64,000 bases of DNA from Actinoplanes derwentensis (lineage in GTDB: Bacteria; Actinomycetota; Actinomycetes; Mycobacteriales; Micromonosporaceae). Location of the stretch: positions 248,001 through 312,000 of the forward strand of contig NZ_LT629758.1 in NCBI RefSeq assembly GCF_900104725.1, in the 5' to 3' direction. The position numbers and the translations under genes are program-made. Below are positions 33,301 through 40,771 of this stretch, in pieces. The notes under the pieces were generated by a model. It saw nothing but the letters and a program-made list of their open reading frames with translations. It was not told where the DNA came from and did not search any database. How positions within the stretch are numbered: the first letter of the stretch is position 1; each line of letters begins with the position of its first letter.

Positions 33301-34084
33301 GTTTGGCGCCATGACGGGCTGGAACGGTGTCCGGACGGGCTGGACCCTGAGCCGGGACGGACTGGCGGAGCAAGGAGGTGTGGAGGGTGGTGAGTTCGGG
33401 GGACGGGTCGGTGCCCAGTTCCTCGGCTAGGGCGTGGCGGATCGTCGCGTAGGTGGACAGGGCCTCGGCCCGGCGGCCCGCCGCGGTCAGGGCGCGCATC
33501 AGCAGGGCGTGTGGGCGCTCCCGGAGCGGGTGGGCGGCGGTCAGGTCGCGGAGGGCGGGGACCGTACCGGCGGCCGGTGGGGTTGATCGTCGCAGTTGGG
33601 CCTCGTGGAGGTCCTCCAAGACGGTCAGACGGGCCTCGGCCAGGCGGGTGACGTGCGGGGCGGCGAAGGGCGCGTGGCGGACGTCGATGAGGGGTTCGCC
33701 GGTCCACAGGTCCGTGGCTTCGGTCAGCAGGGTCACCGCCCGGTCCGGGTCGCCGGCCGTGAGTGCCCGCTGCCCGGCCCCGGCCAGGTGCGCGAACCGG
33801 TGGGCGTCGACCTCGTCGGGTGGGATCGCCAGGCGGTAACCGGCGGGGCCGAGTTCGACCGGCAGGGCTCGGCGCAGCCGGGACACCTGGGCCTGCAGGG
33901 CGTTCGCGGCGCCGGGGGGCGGGTCGTCGCCGTAGAGGCCGTCGATCAGCCGGTCGATCGGGACCGGGCGGCCGGCGTCCAGGAGCAGCATCGCCAGTAG
34001 CGCTCGCAGCCGGGGACCGCCGAGCGGGATGGGGATCCCGTCCGGTCGCCGCGCCCGCAAGGGCCCCAGGATGCCGAACCGCAT
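30344..34084 (-). CDS. AfsR/SARP-family transcriptional regulator with NB-ARC and TPR
   Basis: A 1246-residue regulator. N-terminal OmpR-like DNA-binding plus BTAD domain (about 1-250: MRFGILGPLRARRPDGIPIP, RLRALLAMLLLDAGRPVPID, AAGRRAEALSTYATIRHALA). STAND/NB-ARC ATPase (about 290-600) has Walker A LHGPGGAGKTRLAAEVA and Walker B LLLVLDNCEHVIEAA. The TPR-like region follows (about 690-1246: HRAHAGYFLALAVRADPYLR, AGYMRTLTAAPAQPFLLFLS). It is the AfsR type that activates secondary-metabolite genes. Two repeat-rich tracts interrupt it: a collagen-like (GEPGGP)n run near 1045-1085, and PAFPDSPAFPDSPAIIGSSA near 480. Target cluster unknown; DrrAB genes follow. Confidence 0.92.
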   Translation of the reverse strand: MRFGILGPLRARRPDGIPIPLGGPRLRALLAMLLLDAGRPVPIDRLIDGLYGDDPPPGAANALQAQVSRLRRALPVELGPAGYRLAIPPDEVDAHRFAHLAGAGQRALTAGDPDRAVTLLTEATDLWTGEPLIDVRHAPFAAPHVTRLAEARLTVLEDLHEAQLRRSTPPAAGTVPALRDLTAAHPLRERPHALLMRALTAAGRRAEALSTYATIRHALAEELGTDPSPELTTLHTSLLRQSVPAQGPARPDTVPARHGAKPVPRQETDSVRRDIEAGRRGAEPVRLGVPSQLSSFVGRDDELSVLTGALHARRLITLHGPGGAGKTRLAAEVAARYGGDVCFAELAAAGADDVPRTVLTALGLRDVIRNVPSTPLPHAAAQPSHPGAAAQQLPQVTPGVLARLVAALRERSLLLVLDNCEHVIEAAADLTGHLLSGAPGLRILTTSREPLGIAGEMLFPVGGLPIPPNDTGSPAFPDSPAFPDSPAIIGSSAIIGRATVSGEAGLDARGLGDFAAVRLFLDRAADVVPGFTLTGANAAAIRQLCRTLDGLPLAVELAAARLHSLPVEEIASRVGDRFRLLAGGRRTVARHRTLQAVVAWSWDLLTEPEQVLARRFTVFAGSAGLEAIEHVCGAPGETDRGTPTALDETEPEVAETHSSAWQDATAAPGRTGPDAAAAFGGDGPDVVEVLGGLVGKSLIERDGDRYRMLATIRAFCADRLSESGERERLHRAHAGYFLALAVRADPYLRSVDQILWLDRLDADRGNLHAAVRRSAAQGAGGTALRLVSALCFYWWLRGLRLEATALSELALRAVGPEPPPGLTEEYVVSAFTAALGTTSAPGTAARWAGYMRTLTAAPAQPFLLFLSAMAVGPPDSDPAAVAELNRKLGEQIAGDPWCRALGGIGGGWVLLFSGADPALAEPEFRSSLAGFRAIGDRWGTMLALAGLAELAVWRDDPAAAIPPTVQALRLAGELGSTIDVADLTRGRGQARMDTGDLTGAADDFSRAAVLAREAGAPELVASALLGLGSLALSRAQQTSPCDDPGESGGPGEPDGPGEPGGPGEPGGPGEPGGPGEPGGPGEPGGPVKEPADSTGAAREQAGDALAEAFRYCSEALAACPAGWYSADGTRMTILMVLGRIAELSGDPVTAAGRYREVFTVRSGMIGFQVMAEALERLAGLAVAGGDPERAGRLLGAVRALGLRAGVESPVAGAARALLGGERFAAALAEGERLSLEETTTLVLATT
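30827..30952 (-). repeat. Seven 18-bp tandem repeats coding (GEPGGP)n
   Basis: The unit CGGACCGCCTGGCTCGCC recurs every 18 bp: the core CCGCCTGGCT begins at 30831, 30849, 30867, 30885 and 30903, with one-base variants at 30921 and 30939. It lies inside the SARP gene in frame and encodes Gly-Glu-Pro-Gly-Gly-Pro hexapeptides. A variable-number minisatellite by appearance. Confidence 0.92.
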
Positions 34085-34274
34085 GCCGACGATTGTGCCG
34101 TGTGCCGGGGACGGATCCGGAGCGGGCGACGCCGTGGTATCACGACGAGCCGTGTATCAGCGCGTCGAAGTAGTACAGCACGTCGCCGGTGGCTCCGGCC
34201 GTCGCCGAGGCAGATCCGCCAGGCGGCCGGCCGGTGAGTGGGGCACCACGGGTTCTTCGGTACGTCGAGCATGC

Positions 34275-35351
34275 TCACCCGCGGGTGCCGGCGGGCTGTG
34301 GCTCCGTGGCGATCCGGGTGCCGGGCGGTCCGGGGCGCCGGCCACCGAAGACGAACGCCCGTTGCACCGCGAAACCGGTCAGGAACAACGTCACCTCGGT
34401 GAGGATCTTGCTGACCACCAGGGAGCCGGTGGCGGCACTGAGCACATGCAGCAGAGCGATGTTGGCGGTGAGCATGACCAGGGCGAGAGCGATGTAGCGG
34501 GGCGCCGACTGGCGGTGCGGCACCCGGTCGCAGCCGCCGAAGACCGCGGACCGGTTGACCGTGTAGTTGAGGCTGGCGCTGACCAGGCGGGCGCCGATCG
34601 CCGAGGCGGTCAGGTTCCCGGTCGCGGTGACCAGCACGGCCAGCAGCAGGGCGTCGACGGCGAAGGCGAGCAGCGACGATCCGGCGAACGCGAGCAGCGG
34701 CCCGTAGATCCTCGCCGAGTCGATGACCGGCCGGAAGTGCGACGAGCTGTTGCCGTCCAGATAGACGGTGGCGATGTCGACCTCCTCGATCGGCAGGTGT
34801 TCACGGGCCGCGCGCAGCAGTAGACGCAGCTCGTACTCGAAGCGGTCGCCGGGGACCCGGTTCAGCCAGGGCAGGGTGCGGGCCGGATAGCCGCGCAGCC
34901 CGGTCTGGGTGTCGGTCACCGCCATCCCGGTGATCATCCGGAAGGCGATCCGGGTGGCGGCGTTGCCGAACCGGCTGCGGGCCGGCACCCGGCCGGTGAA
35001 CCGGCGCACGCCGAGCACCATGGCGGCCGGCGAGGTGCGGACCCGTTCGGCGACGGCTTCGATGTCCTCGACCCGGTGCTGGCCGTCGCTGTCGGCGCAG
35101 ACCACGTCGGCACCCGGATAGCGGGCCTGCAGGTGGGCGAAACCGGTCTTCAGGGCGAAACCCTTACCCCGGTTGTGGCTGAGATGGATCACTTCGGCGC
35201 CGGCTCGGCGGGCGGCTTCAAACGCGGCTGCGTACGTGGGACCGCTGCCGTCGTCGACCACCAGCACCCGGTACCGGTCGAGTTTCTCGACGAGTGTGGC
35301 GAGCCGGGAGTCGGGCTGATAGGCGGGAATCAGGACGATCACGGCGCTCAC
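34275..35351 (-). CDS. Glycosyltransferase family 2 fused to GtrA-like flippase
   Basis: A 358-residue fusion. The N-terminal GT2 domain (about 1-225) has VIVLIPAYQPDSRLATLVEK, RVLVVDDGSGPT (DDG), DVVCADSDGQHRVEDIE (metal-binding DxDGQH) and VTDTQTGLRGYP. The C-terminal GtrA domain (about 225-345) has four spans, such as YGPLLAFAGSSLLAFAVDAL and RYIALALVMLTANIALLHVL. This layout resembles bactoprenol glucosyl transfer and flipping, so it likely makes and moves an undecaprenyl-phosphate sugar. The GTG start overlaps the stop of the glycosidase gene (GTGA). Confidence 0.88.
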   Translation of the reverse strand: MSAVIVLIPAYQPDSRLATLVEKLDRYRVLVVDDGSGPTYAAAFEAARRAGAEVIHLSHNRGKGFALKTGFAHLQARYPGADVVCADSDGQHRVEDIEAVAERVRTSPAAMVLGVRRFTGRVPARSRFGNAATRIAFRMITGMAVTDTQTGLRGYPARTLPWLNRVPGDRFEYELRLLLRAAREHLPIEEVDIATVYLDGNSSSHFRPVIDSARIYGPLLAFAGSSLLAFAVDALLLAVLVTATGNLTASAIGARLVSASLNYTVNRSAVFGGCDRVPHRQSAPRYIALALVMLTANIALLHVLSAATGSLVVSKILTEVTLFLTGFAVQRAFVFGGRRPGPPGTRIATEPQPAGTRG

Positions 35352-36286
35352 CCGGCCACGTACAGGATGTCGCTGGTGCCCCGCTCCTGGCCCTTGCCGA
35401 GCGGATTGTTCACCAGAGCGTCCTGGAAGATCATCGCCGAGGATCCGCCGCCGTCCAGGTTGTAGGCCGTCCGCGCTCCGAGCCCGACGAAGATCTCCGC
35501 GAACTCCGGCATCGTGACGCCCCGGCTGTAACCCTTGCTGCGCCCGTCCACCACCACGAACAGCAGGTGGTTGGGGTCGATCAGGCCGACGCCGGTGCGT
35601 GGCTGCTGCCCCTGGATGGAGTGGTTGCCGAAGTTGGTGTCGACCTCGATCTGGTCGATGCCGTCGATGGCCTTGCCGTCGTCGACCAGGCCCGGCCCGA
35701 ACGACAGCGTGTTCCACACTCCGGCGTCGAGCAGCTTGTCGGCGGTGGTGGTGGTCTCGTCGTACAGCTTCATCGTCCCGTCGGCGTAGAAGGCGAGACC
35801 CTGCCGGGCGCCGGAGTCGCGGAACTTCACCCCGTTGCGGATCACGATGCCGGTGTCGCGGAACCCGTAGTAGTCGCCGTTGATCGCCAGGACCGCGCCG
35901 GCCGAGGAGGCGATCGCCGACGGGTTGGCGATGATGTTCTCGCCGAACTGGTCGTTGGCGAACGCCGACTTCACGATGGTCGCGTCGGTGACCTGCACGT
36001 CCGCCACGAAGTAGGTGATCTTGTCGTCGCCCGAGCCGGTGGAGACCGTCTCGATGGAGATCTTCGCGGTGCTGCTGGAGTAGCTGTTCGCGGTGGCGGT
36101 GCCGTCGCCGCTCGCCTCGGCCGCGACCACGTTCTGCGCGGTCAGGGCGGAGGCGCCGCTGACCTCGACATGATCGAGGACGTACCGGTCGAGGGCCCAG
36201 GCGCCACCACCGCCGGCGGCAGCGAGCAGGCCGAGACCCCCGGCGAGGAGACCACGGCGGCTGATCTTGCGGGGATTCTCTGTCAC
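35348..36286 (-). CDS. Tat-exported phosphodiester glycosidase (NAGPA domain)
   Basis: A 312-residue exported protein. The Tat signal is KISRRGLLAGGLGLLAAAGG (SRRG-L-L). The mature part has an NAGPA-family domain: GAVLAINGDYYGFRDTGIVI, LSFGPGLVDDGK, VGLIDPNHLLFVVVDGRSKG and AYNLDGGGSSAMIFQDALVN, which hold the conserved NGDYY and NLDGGGSS motifs. NAGPA enzymes split N-acetylglucosamine-alpha-1-phosphodiesters; in bacteria they act on wall polymers or spore coats. Its coupling to a GT2-GtrA fusion points to cell-envelope glycan metabolism. Confidence 0.88.
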   Translation of the reverse strand: MTENPRKISRRGLLAGGLGLLAAAGGGGAWALDRYVLDHVEVSGASALTAQNVVAAEASGDGTATANSYSSSTAKISIETVSTGSGDDKITYFVADVQVTDATIVKSAFANDQFGENIIANPSAIASSAGAVLAINGDYYGFRDTGIVIRNGVKFRDSGARQGLAFYADGTMKLYDETTTTADKLLDAGVWNTLSFGPGLVDDGKAIDGIDQIEVDTNFGNHSIQGQQPRTGVGLIDPNHLLFVVVDGRSKGYSRGVTMPEFAEIFVGLGARTAYNLDGGGSSAMIFQDALVNNPLGKGQERGTSDILYVAG

Positions 36287-36349
36287 GCCTCGAAGTGAAG
36301 CCGCGGACCTTGTGGGTCTGCTGTGTCCCGGTTGTCGATGAACCCAGCG

Positions 36350-37288
36350 TTACGGGCGGGCGTCCATCTCGGCCAGGATGCCCCGCAGGATCTCCGGAGT
36401 CCGGTTCGGCCGTTCGGCCTCGATGAACAGCCGGCCGATCGCCGCCGCGTACTGATCGACCTCCTCGCGCCGCTCCAGGTAGAGGCCGTTGGTGAGGTGT
36501 TCGATGTAGACCACGTCGGGCAGTTTCTCGTGCGGGAACCGCAGGATGCTGAACGCGCCACCGGCCGCCGCGTGCCCGCCGGAGTCGAACGGCATCACCT
36601 GCAACCGCACCCGCGGCGAGTCGCAGATGCCGAGCAGGTACTCGATCTGGCCGCGCAGCACGTCGCGCCCGCCGATCGGGCGGCGCAGCACCGCCTCGTC
36701 CAGGACCGCCCACAGCCGGGGCGCCTCAGGCCGTTCCAGGACCTGTTTACGGGCCATCCGTAGCTTGGCCCGGCGGTCGACCTCCTCCGGCCCGTCGTCC
36801 TCGTGACCGAGTTTGATCACGGCGCGGGCGTAGGCGTCGGTCTGCAGCAGGCCGGGGACGAACTGGATCTCGTACGTCCGGATCAGCTCGGCCGCCTGCT
36901 CCAGGTCCAGATAGTTCTGGAACCAGGTGTCGAGCACGTCCCCGTACGCCTGCCACCAGCTCGGGGCGTTGGCCTCGCGGACCATGGTGAGGACCCGGCG
37001 GTGCTCGGCCTGGTCGTCCACGCCGTAGAGTTTGAGCAGGTCGACGACGTCGCGTTCCTTGAACGAGACGCGGCCCAGCTCCATCCGGCTGATCTTGGAC
37101 TCGGAGCCGCGGATGACGTAACCGGCCTGCTCCCGGGAGATGCCCTTGGACTGCCGCAGGGCACGCAGATGAGCGCCGAGCTGAAGCCGGCGCACGGTCG
37201 CCCCGCTGCTGTGACTGCCGATATCGTTGCCGGTGTTGTCGTGCTCATCGCCCGAATCGGACACAGCAGACCTCTTCGACTGTCCCAT
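36350..37288 (-). CDS. XRE-family regulator with DUF5753
   Basis: A 312-residue actinomycete regulator. The N-terminus is Ser/Asp-rich; an XRE helix-turn-helix follows at about 37-90 (LGAHLRALRQSKGISREQAG, ESKISRMELGRVSFKERDVV). The rest is DUF5753 (WFQNYLDLEQAAELIRTYEI, QFVPGLLQTDAYARAVIKLG, LWAVLDEAVLRRPIGG, YIEHLTNGLYLERREEVDQY). Such proteins often pair with DUF397 partners, none of which is adjacent. ATG 37288 has GAGAGA at good spacing and is preferred over 37372. It lies 63 nt upstream of the glycosidase and may control that pair. Confidence 0.88.
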   Translation of the reverse strand: MGQSKRSAVSDSGDEHDNTGNDIGSHSSGATVRRLQLGAHLRALRQSKGISREQAGYVIRGSESKISRMELGRVSFKERDVVDLLKLYGVDDQAEHRRVLTMVREANAPSWWQAYGDVLDTWFQNYLDLEQAAELIRTYEIQFVPGLLQTDAYARAVIKLGHEDDGPEEVDRRAKLRMARKQVLERPEAPRLWAVLDEAVLRRPIGGRDVLRGQIEYLLGICDSPRVRLQVMPFDSGGHAAAGGAFSILRFPHEKLPDVVYIEHLTNGLYLERREEVDQYAAAIGRLFIEAERPNRTPEILRGILAEMDARP

Positions 37289-37378
37289 GTGGATCTCTCG
37301 ATGAACGGTCGGCAACAGCATACTCGGCAGTTGACTAGTCCCGTGTTCGGTCCGGTTAATGAATGACCACAATAGGTA

Positions 37379-37413
37379 GCGCCCCCGGACCGGTAGACCG
37401 GTTCCAGGGGCGC
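37379..37413 (-). terminator. Stem-loop terminator after the Cthe_2159-family gene
   Basis: A 35-nt hairpin: GCGCCCC (37379-37385) pairs with GGGGCGC (37407-37413), and an inner GGA/TCC plus CCGG/CCGG stem closes a TAGA loop, with one mismatch and one bulge. It lies 22 nt beyond the stop of the leftward lipoprotein gene. Confidence 0.65.
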
Positions 37414-37434
37414 CACCTCGGGGGAGGGGTCAGG

Positions 37435-39240
37435 TCATCGCCCGCCGCGGCCCCGCCCGCCACCGGCCGGAGCCGTTCCCGCGGTCACCGTGGCGACCTT
37501 GGTGGCCGAACCGAGCGTGCCGGACTCGGCCAGTCCGCCGGTGCTGCTGCCGGTGGCGGTGCCGCCGGTGCTGATCGTGTACTCCTCGCCGGACTTGATC
37601 GCCGCGGAGGAATAGGTGATGTTCTGCACGGACTTGCTGGTCACGAAGGTCCCGACGACCGTACCGGAACTGTCGGTGATCTGAACCGTGGTGCCGGCCG
37701 CGATCGCGCTGTCCATGGTGGACGAGATCCAGGCCTGCTCCGACTCGGTGGCCGGGGTGACGACCATGCCGGAACTGCCCGCCGCCAGCAGTGTGCCGCC
37801 GCTGATCGTGAAGGTGCCGTTGACGTCCAGAGCGCCGTTGCCGTTGCCCTCCGGGCCGTTGACGACCACGGTGCCGCCGGTGATCGACGCGGTGCCGTTG
37901 GAGTCCAGACCGTCGCCGTCCGAGTTGATCACCAGGGAACCGCCGTTGACGGTGACCGAGAAGTCGCCGACCTCCTCGCCGCCGCCGGGGCCGCCCCCGA
38001 AGCCGCCACCCTGGTCGGTGGTCTCCGCCGAGGTGGTGCCGCCGGCCGCGTTCAGGCCGTCGTCACTGGAGGTCACCTCGACCGTGCCGTCGTTGATCAC
38101 GATGGCTGCCGCCTCGACACCCTCGACGGCCGAGGTCACGGTGACCGAACCGGCGTCGACGATCAGCTGGCCCTCGGCGTGCACACCGTCGTCGCCGCTG
38201 GCCGAGGTCACCTTCGCACCGTTGAAGTGCACCGCGCCGTCACTGTGCACCGCGTCGTCGGCGGAGTCGACCGAGACCGTGCCACCCTCCAGGACGGTGA
38301 TCACCCCGGACTTCAGGCCCTTCGCGGAGACGTCGTCGGAAGGCTGCACCGAGTGCCCGCCGCCGGAGGCGACAGTGATCGTGCCGCCGGTGACCACGAT
38401 GTCGGTGGTCGCATCGACCCCGTCACCGGTGCTGGTCACCGCGATCGTGCCGCCGGACACCGACACGTACCCGCGCTCGGCGTCCTCGTCGTTGTCGGCC
38501 TTGATGCCGTCGCCGCCGGCGGTCACGGTGATCGTGCCACCGGTGACCACGACGTAGTCCTTGCCGCGGATGCCGTCGTCCTTCGCGGTCACGGTGACCG
38601 TGCCGGCCTCGACGAGCAGGCCGTCCTTGGCGGCGATCGCGTCGTTGCCGTTACCGGTGACGGTCAGCTTCCCGTCGCCGTCGACCGTCAGGTCACCGGC
38701 ACTGAACAGGGCCGCGTTGACGTCCGCGTCCGCGGCGTACGAGGAGGTGTCGGCAAGGGTGTTGGTGCTGCCCGCGGCGAGCTGGACGACCAGCTCCTTG
38801 ACCTCGGTGGCGGCGATCGCGGCACTGTCCGAGCTGGTGATCGAGGCGCCGTCGAGGATCAGGGTGACGGTGGCGTCCGGGGCGTTCACCACGATCTGCC
38901 CGGCCAGCTCACCACTGACCGTGTAGGTGCCGGCCGCGGTGATGGTGACCGTGTTCCCGTCGACCGTCACACCGTCGGCGCTGGAGGTGGCCGAACTGCC
39001 GGTCAGGGTGATCGTGCCGGTGGTGCCGGCCTCGTCACTGCCGGCGCTGTGCACCTCTTTGTCGGCAGCCAGAACGGTAGCGGCGTTCTGGGTGCCGTCG
39101 ACGGTGGAGGCGTCCACGGTCGTGGTGACCGCGACCTCGGTCGCCGAGGTGGAACTCTCCGACGAGGAGCAGCCGGCCAGCATGGCGGCGGCCAGGACCA
39201 GGGAGCTGACGGCGGCGATGACCTTATTGCGGAGTCTCAT
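37435..39240 (-). CDS. Carbohydrate-binding beta-helix lipoprotein (Cthe_2159 family)
   Basis: A 601-residue lipoprotein (MRLRNKVIAAVSSLVLAAAM, lipobox LAGC). The body is a series of short Thr/Val/Gly/Asp-rich strands, for example GDLTVDGDGKLTVTGNGNDA, ITVTAGGDGIKADNDEDAER and TIAVTSTGDGVDATTDIVVT, typical of a right-handed beta-helix with Asp-Gly turns that bind calcium. Cthe_2159 proteins bind acidic polysaccharide or cellulose. A Gly-rich bulge (GGGFGGGPGGGEE) and an Arg/Gly C-terminus (GGGRGRGGR) are notable. Stop of the VTC gene and this ATG share one base (TGATG). Confidence 0.85.
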   Translation of the reverse strand: MRLRNKVIAAVSSLVLAAAMLAGCSSSESSTSATEVAVTTTVDASTVDGTQNAATVLAADKEVHSAGSDEAGTTGTITLTGSSATSSADGVTVDGNTVTITAAGTYTVSGELAGQIVVNAPDATVTLILDGASITSSDSAAIAATEVKELVVQLAAGSTNTLADTSSYAADADVNAALFSAGDLTVDGDGKLTVTGNGNDAIAAKDGLLVEAGTVTVTAKDDGIRGKDYVVVTGGTITVTAGGDGIKADNDEDAERGYVSVSGGTIAVTSTGDGVDATTDIVVTGGTITVASGGGHSVQPSDDVSAKGLKSGVITVLEGGTVSVDSADDAVHSDGAVHFNGAKVTSASGDDGVHAEGQLIVDAGSVTVTSAVEGVEAAAIVINDGTVEVTSSDDGLNAAGGTTSAETTDQGGGFGGGPGGGEEVGDFSVTVNGGSLVINSDGDGLDSNGTASITGGTVVVNGPEGNGNGALDVNGTFTISGGTLLAAGSSGMVVTPATESEQAWISSTMDSAIAAGTTVQITDSSGTVVGTFVTSKSVQNITYSSAAIKSGEEYTISTGGTATGSSTGGLAESGTLGSATKVATVTAGTAPAGGGRGRGGR

Positions 39241-40007
39241 CAGAACCCTTTCATGAAGTTGCGGAGGACGGGACGCCAGCGGTTGGCGGGGAGTTCGGGA
39301 CGCAGCGCGGCGAGCCCGGTCGCGTACTTCGAGATCGAGCAGGGCCGGTGCCCGAGCGACCAGAGCAGCCGGTCGACGTCCGAGGCGGCTCGCGCCGACT
39401 TGGTCTCGATGATCACCGAGTGCGGCATGTGGGTGGTCGAACCGTCCGGGAGTTGCCAGGTCAGGCCGGTGTCGATGGTGACCCGGCTGCCGGTGGACGG
39501 GACGAAGAGCGTGTTGCGGCGGTAGTAGGTCGCCATCACCGGCTGGAAATCGAGTCCCTCCGGGCTGATCCCGGCGCCGGCCAGTGTCTCGGCGGTGTAG
39601 GCCCGGCCCTCATGGCCCAGGTCGGCACCGTTCCCGGCGTACGGGATCCGCTCCTTCACGGTCTGGCCCCGCCCGCCGCGGGTCTTCACCTCGACGAAAT
39701 TCAGCCCGCTGTCCAGATAGGTGCGGACCCGGACCTTGAACCGGCGCCGCCGCTGGTAGGCCGCGGCGTGGAAGGCGTCGAGCCCGGCCGTGTCGAAGTA
39801 GATCGAGCGGTACCCGAAGGTGCGCTGCTGGTCGATCTGCAGGGCCCGCACGTCGTACGGCATCCGGTCGAGCACAGCCGGCAGCGCGTCGGCGGGCAGC
39901 AGGTACTTGCGGTCCAGTCGGGTCAGCAGGGCGGCCTCACCGACCAGTTCCGCCAGCGAGACCGGGGCGAACCGGTGGAAGTGCGGGACCTCGACGGTGA
40001 CGCTCAT
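39240..40007 (-). CDS. VTC-domain polyphosphate polymerase-like protein
   Basis: A 255-residue soluble protein of the VTC family. Motifs: TRLDRKYLLPADALPAVLD, FGYRSIYFDTAGLDAFH, QRRRRFKVRVRTYLDSGLNF, VEVKTRGGRGQTVKERIPY, ATYYRRNTLFVPSTGSRVTI and SVIIETKSARAASDVDRLL. These basic and acidic strands form the tunnel (TTM fold) that in eukaryotic VTC makes polyphosphate from ATP. Bacterial members usually lie with DUF4956 membrane proteins and CotH or beta-helix proteins, as here; their reaction is not settled. Overlaps: 4 nt with DUF4956. Confidence 0.88.
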   Translation of the reverse strand: MSVTVEVPHFHRFAPVSLAELVGEAALLTRLDRKYLLPADALPAVLDRMPYDVRALQIDQQRTFGYRSIYFDTAGLDAFHAAAYQRRRRFKVRVRTYLDSGLNFVEVKTRGGRGQTVKERIPYAGNGADLGHEGRAYTAETLAGAGISPEGLDFQPVMATYYRRNTLFVPSTGSRVTIDTGLTWQLPDGSTTHMPHSVIIETKSARAASDVDRLLWSLGHRPCSISKYATGLAALRPELPANRWRPVLRNFMKGF

Positions 40008-40600
40008 CGGGCGTTCACCCGCTCCATCTGCGGGCCCAGCTCGGTGCGGATCCGCGACGCCGCGGCGATCCAGCGGACCTCGACCAGGGTGCTGTCGTTC
40101 ACCATGTCGACCTGCTTGATCACCATGGTCGTCACCTGGCCGCCGAGCATCGTCTCCAGGTGCGTCTTGAGCGCGGCCTCGTCGGTGTAGGCGACGTCCA
40201 GCCGGACCAGCTGGTTGCGGTGCCGGCGGAACAGCGCCGGGTGGTCACCGAGCCAGAGGGCCGCGATCACCAGAGCCATCAGGCCGAGGTGCAGCACGTC
40301 CATCACGTCACCGAGACCGGCGATCAGGCCCAGGGCGAGGGCGGCGAAGTAGTACGCGATCTCGTGCTGGCTGATCTCGTCGGACCGGAGCCGGATGATC
40401 GACAGGACGCCGAAGAGGCCCAGTCCGAGCCCGGCGCCGACGGCGGTGTTGCCGAGGACGATGGAGACCGCGAGAACGCCGATGTTCACGCCCAGGAAGG
40501 CGGTGACCAGGTCCCGCCGGCGGTGCCGCGGAAAATAGACACCGAAGGTCAGAACGAGGATCGCGACGAGATCCGCGGCTACGGCGAGCAACATGGTCAC
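40004..40600 (-). CDS. DUF4956 membrane protein
   Basis: 198 residues. Three or four spans at the N-terminus (MTMLLAVAADLVAILVLTFG, LVTAFLGVNIGVLAVSIVLG, GAGLGLGLFGVLSIIRLRSD, EIAYYFAALALGLIAGLGDV, LMALVIAALWLGDH) and a cytosolic C-terminal domain of about 80 residues (FRRHRNQLVRLDVAYTDEAA ... RWIAAASRIRTELGPQMERV). DUF4956 proteins are consistently beside VTC-domain genes and may channel or anchor their product at the membrane. First gene of the leftward operon, good AGGAAG site. Confidence 0.88.
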   Translation of the reverse strand: MTMLLAVAADLVAILVLTFGVYFPRHRRRDLVTAFLGVNIGVLAVSIVLGNTAVGAGLGLGLFGVLSIIRLRSDEISQHEIAYYFAALALGLIAGLGDVMDVLHLGLMALVIAALWLGDHPALFRRHRNQLVRLDVAYTDEAALKTHLETMLGGQVTTMVIKQVDMVNDSTLVEVRWIAAASRIRTELGPQMERVNAR

Positions 40601-40709
40601 TTGGGGGCTTCCTTCAGGTGGTGTTCATCAGGTGTTTCCATTTCGCCGGATCTGCCTGTCGGCATCCTGTGAGCCTTCTATGGAGCGGATCAGAGGTTCG
40701 GAAAGTGTT

Positions 40710-40747
40710 CTTAGGTAACCCTTAGAAACTGCCGTCGGAGGTCTTAG
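40710..40747. promoter_or_regulatory. Three CTTAG direct repeats, OmpR-type operator
   Basis: CTTAG occurs at 40710-40714, 40721-40725 and 40743-40747. The spacings are 11 and 22 bp, so all lie on the same DNA face. The longer forms TTCTTAGG, CCTTAGAAA and TCTTAGAAG agree further. Direct repeats at 11-bp pitch are usual for OmpR/PhoB-family regulators, one of which is encoded three genes downstream. The site lies in the divergent region between DUF4956 and the flavocytochrome, close to the latter's start. Confidence 0.6.
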
Positions 40748-40771
40748 AAGAGGTCGTCAGGGTTGGCCACC

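Noticed and set aside
34085..34274. Possible small minus-strand gene or remnant between the GT2-GtrA stop and the SARP start (reading ATGDVLYYFDALIHGSS)
   Set aside because: No start codon with ribosome site and no recognisable family. It may be a decayed tail, but I cannot support it as a gene.
37435..39240. Frameshifted or low-complexity pseudogene from the strongly repetitive Thr/Val/Gly sequence
   Set aside because: The frame is intact for 601 codons with signal peptide and regular beta-helix pattern, as expected for its family.
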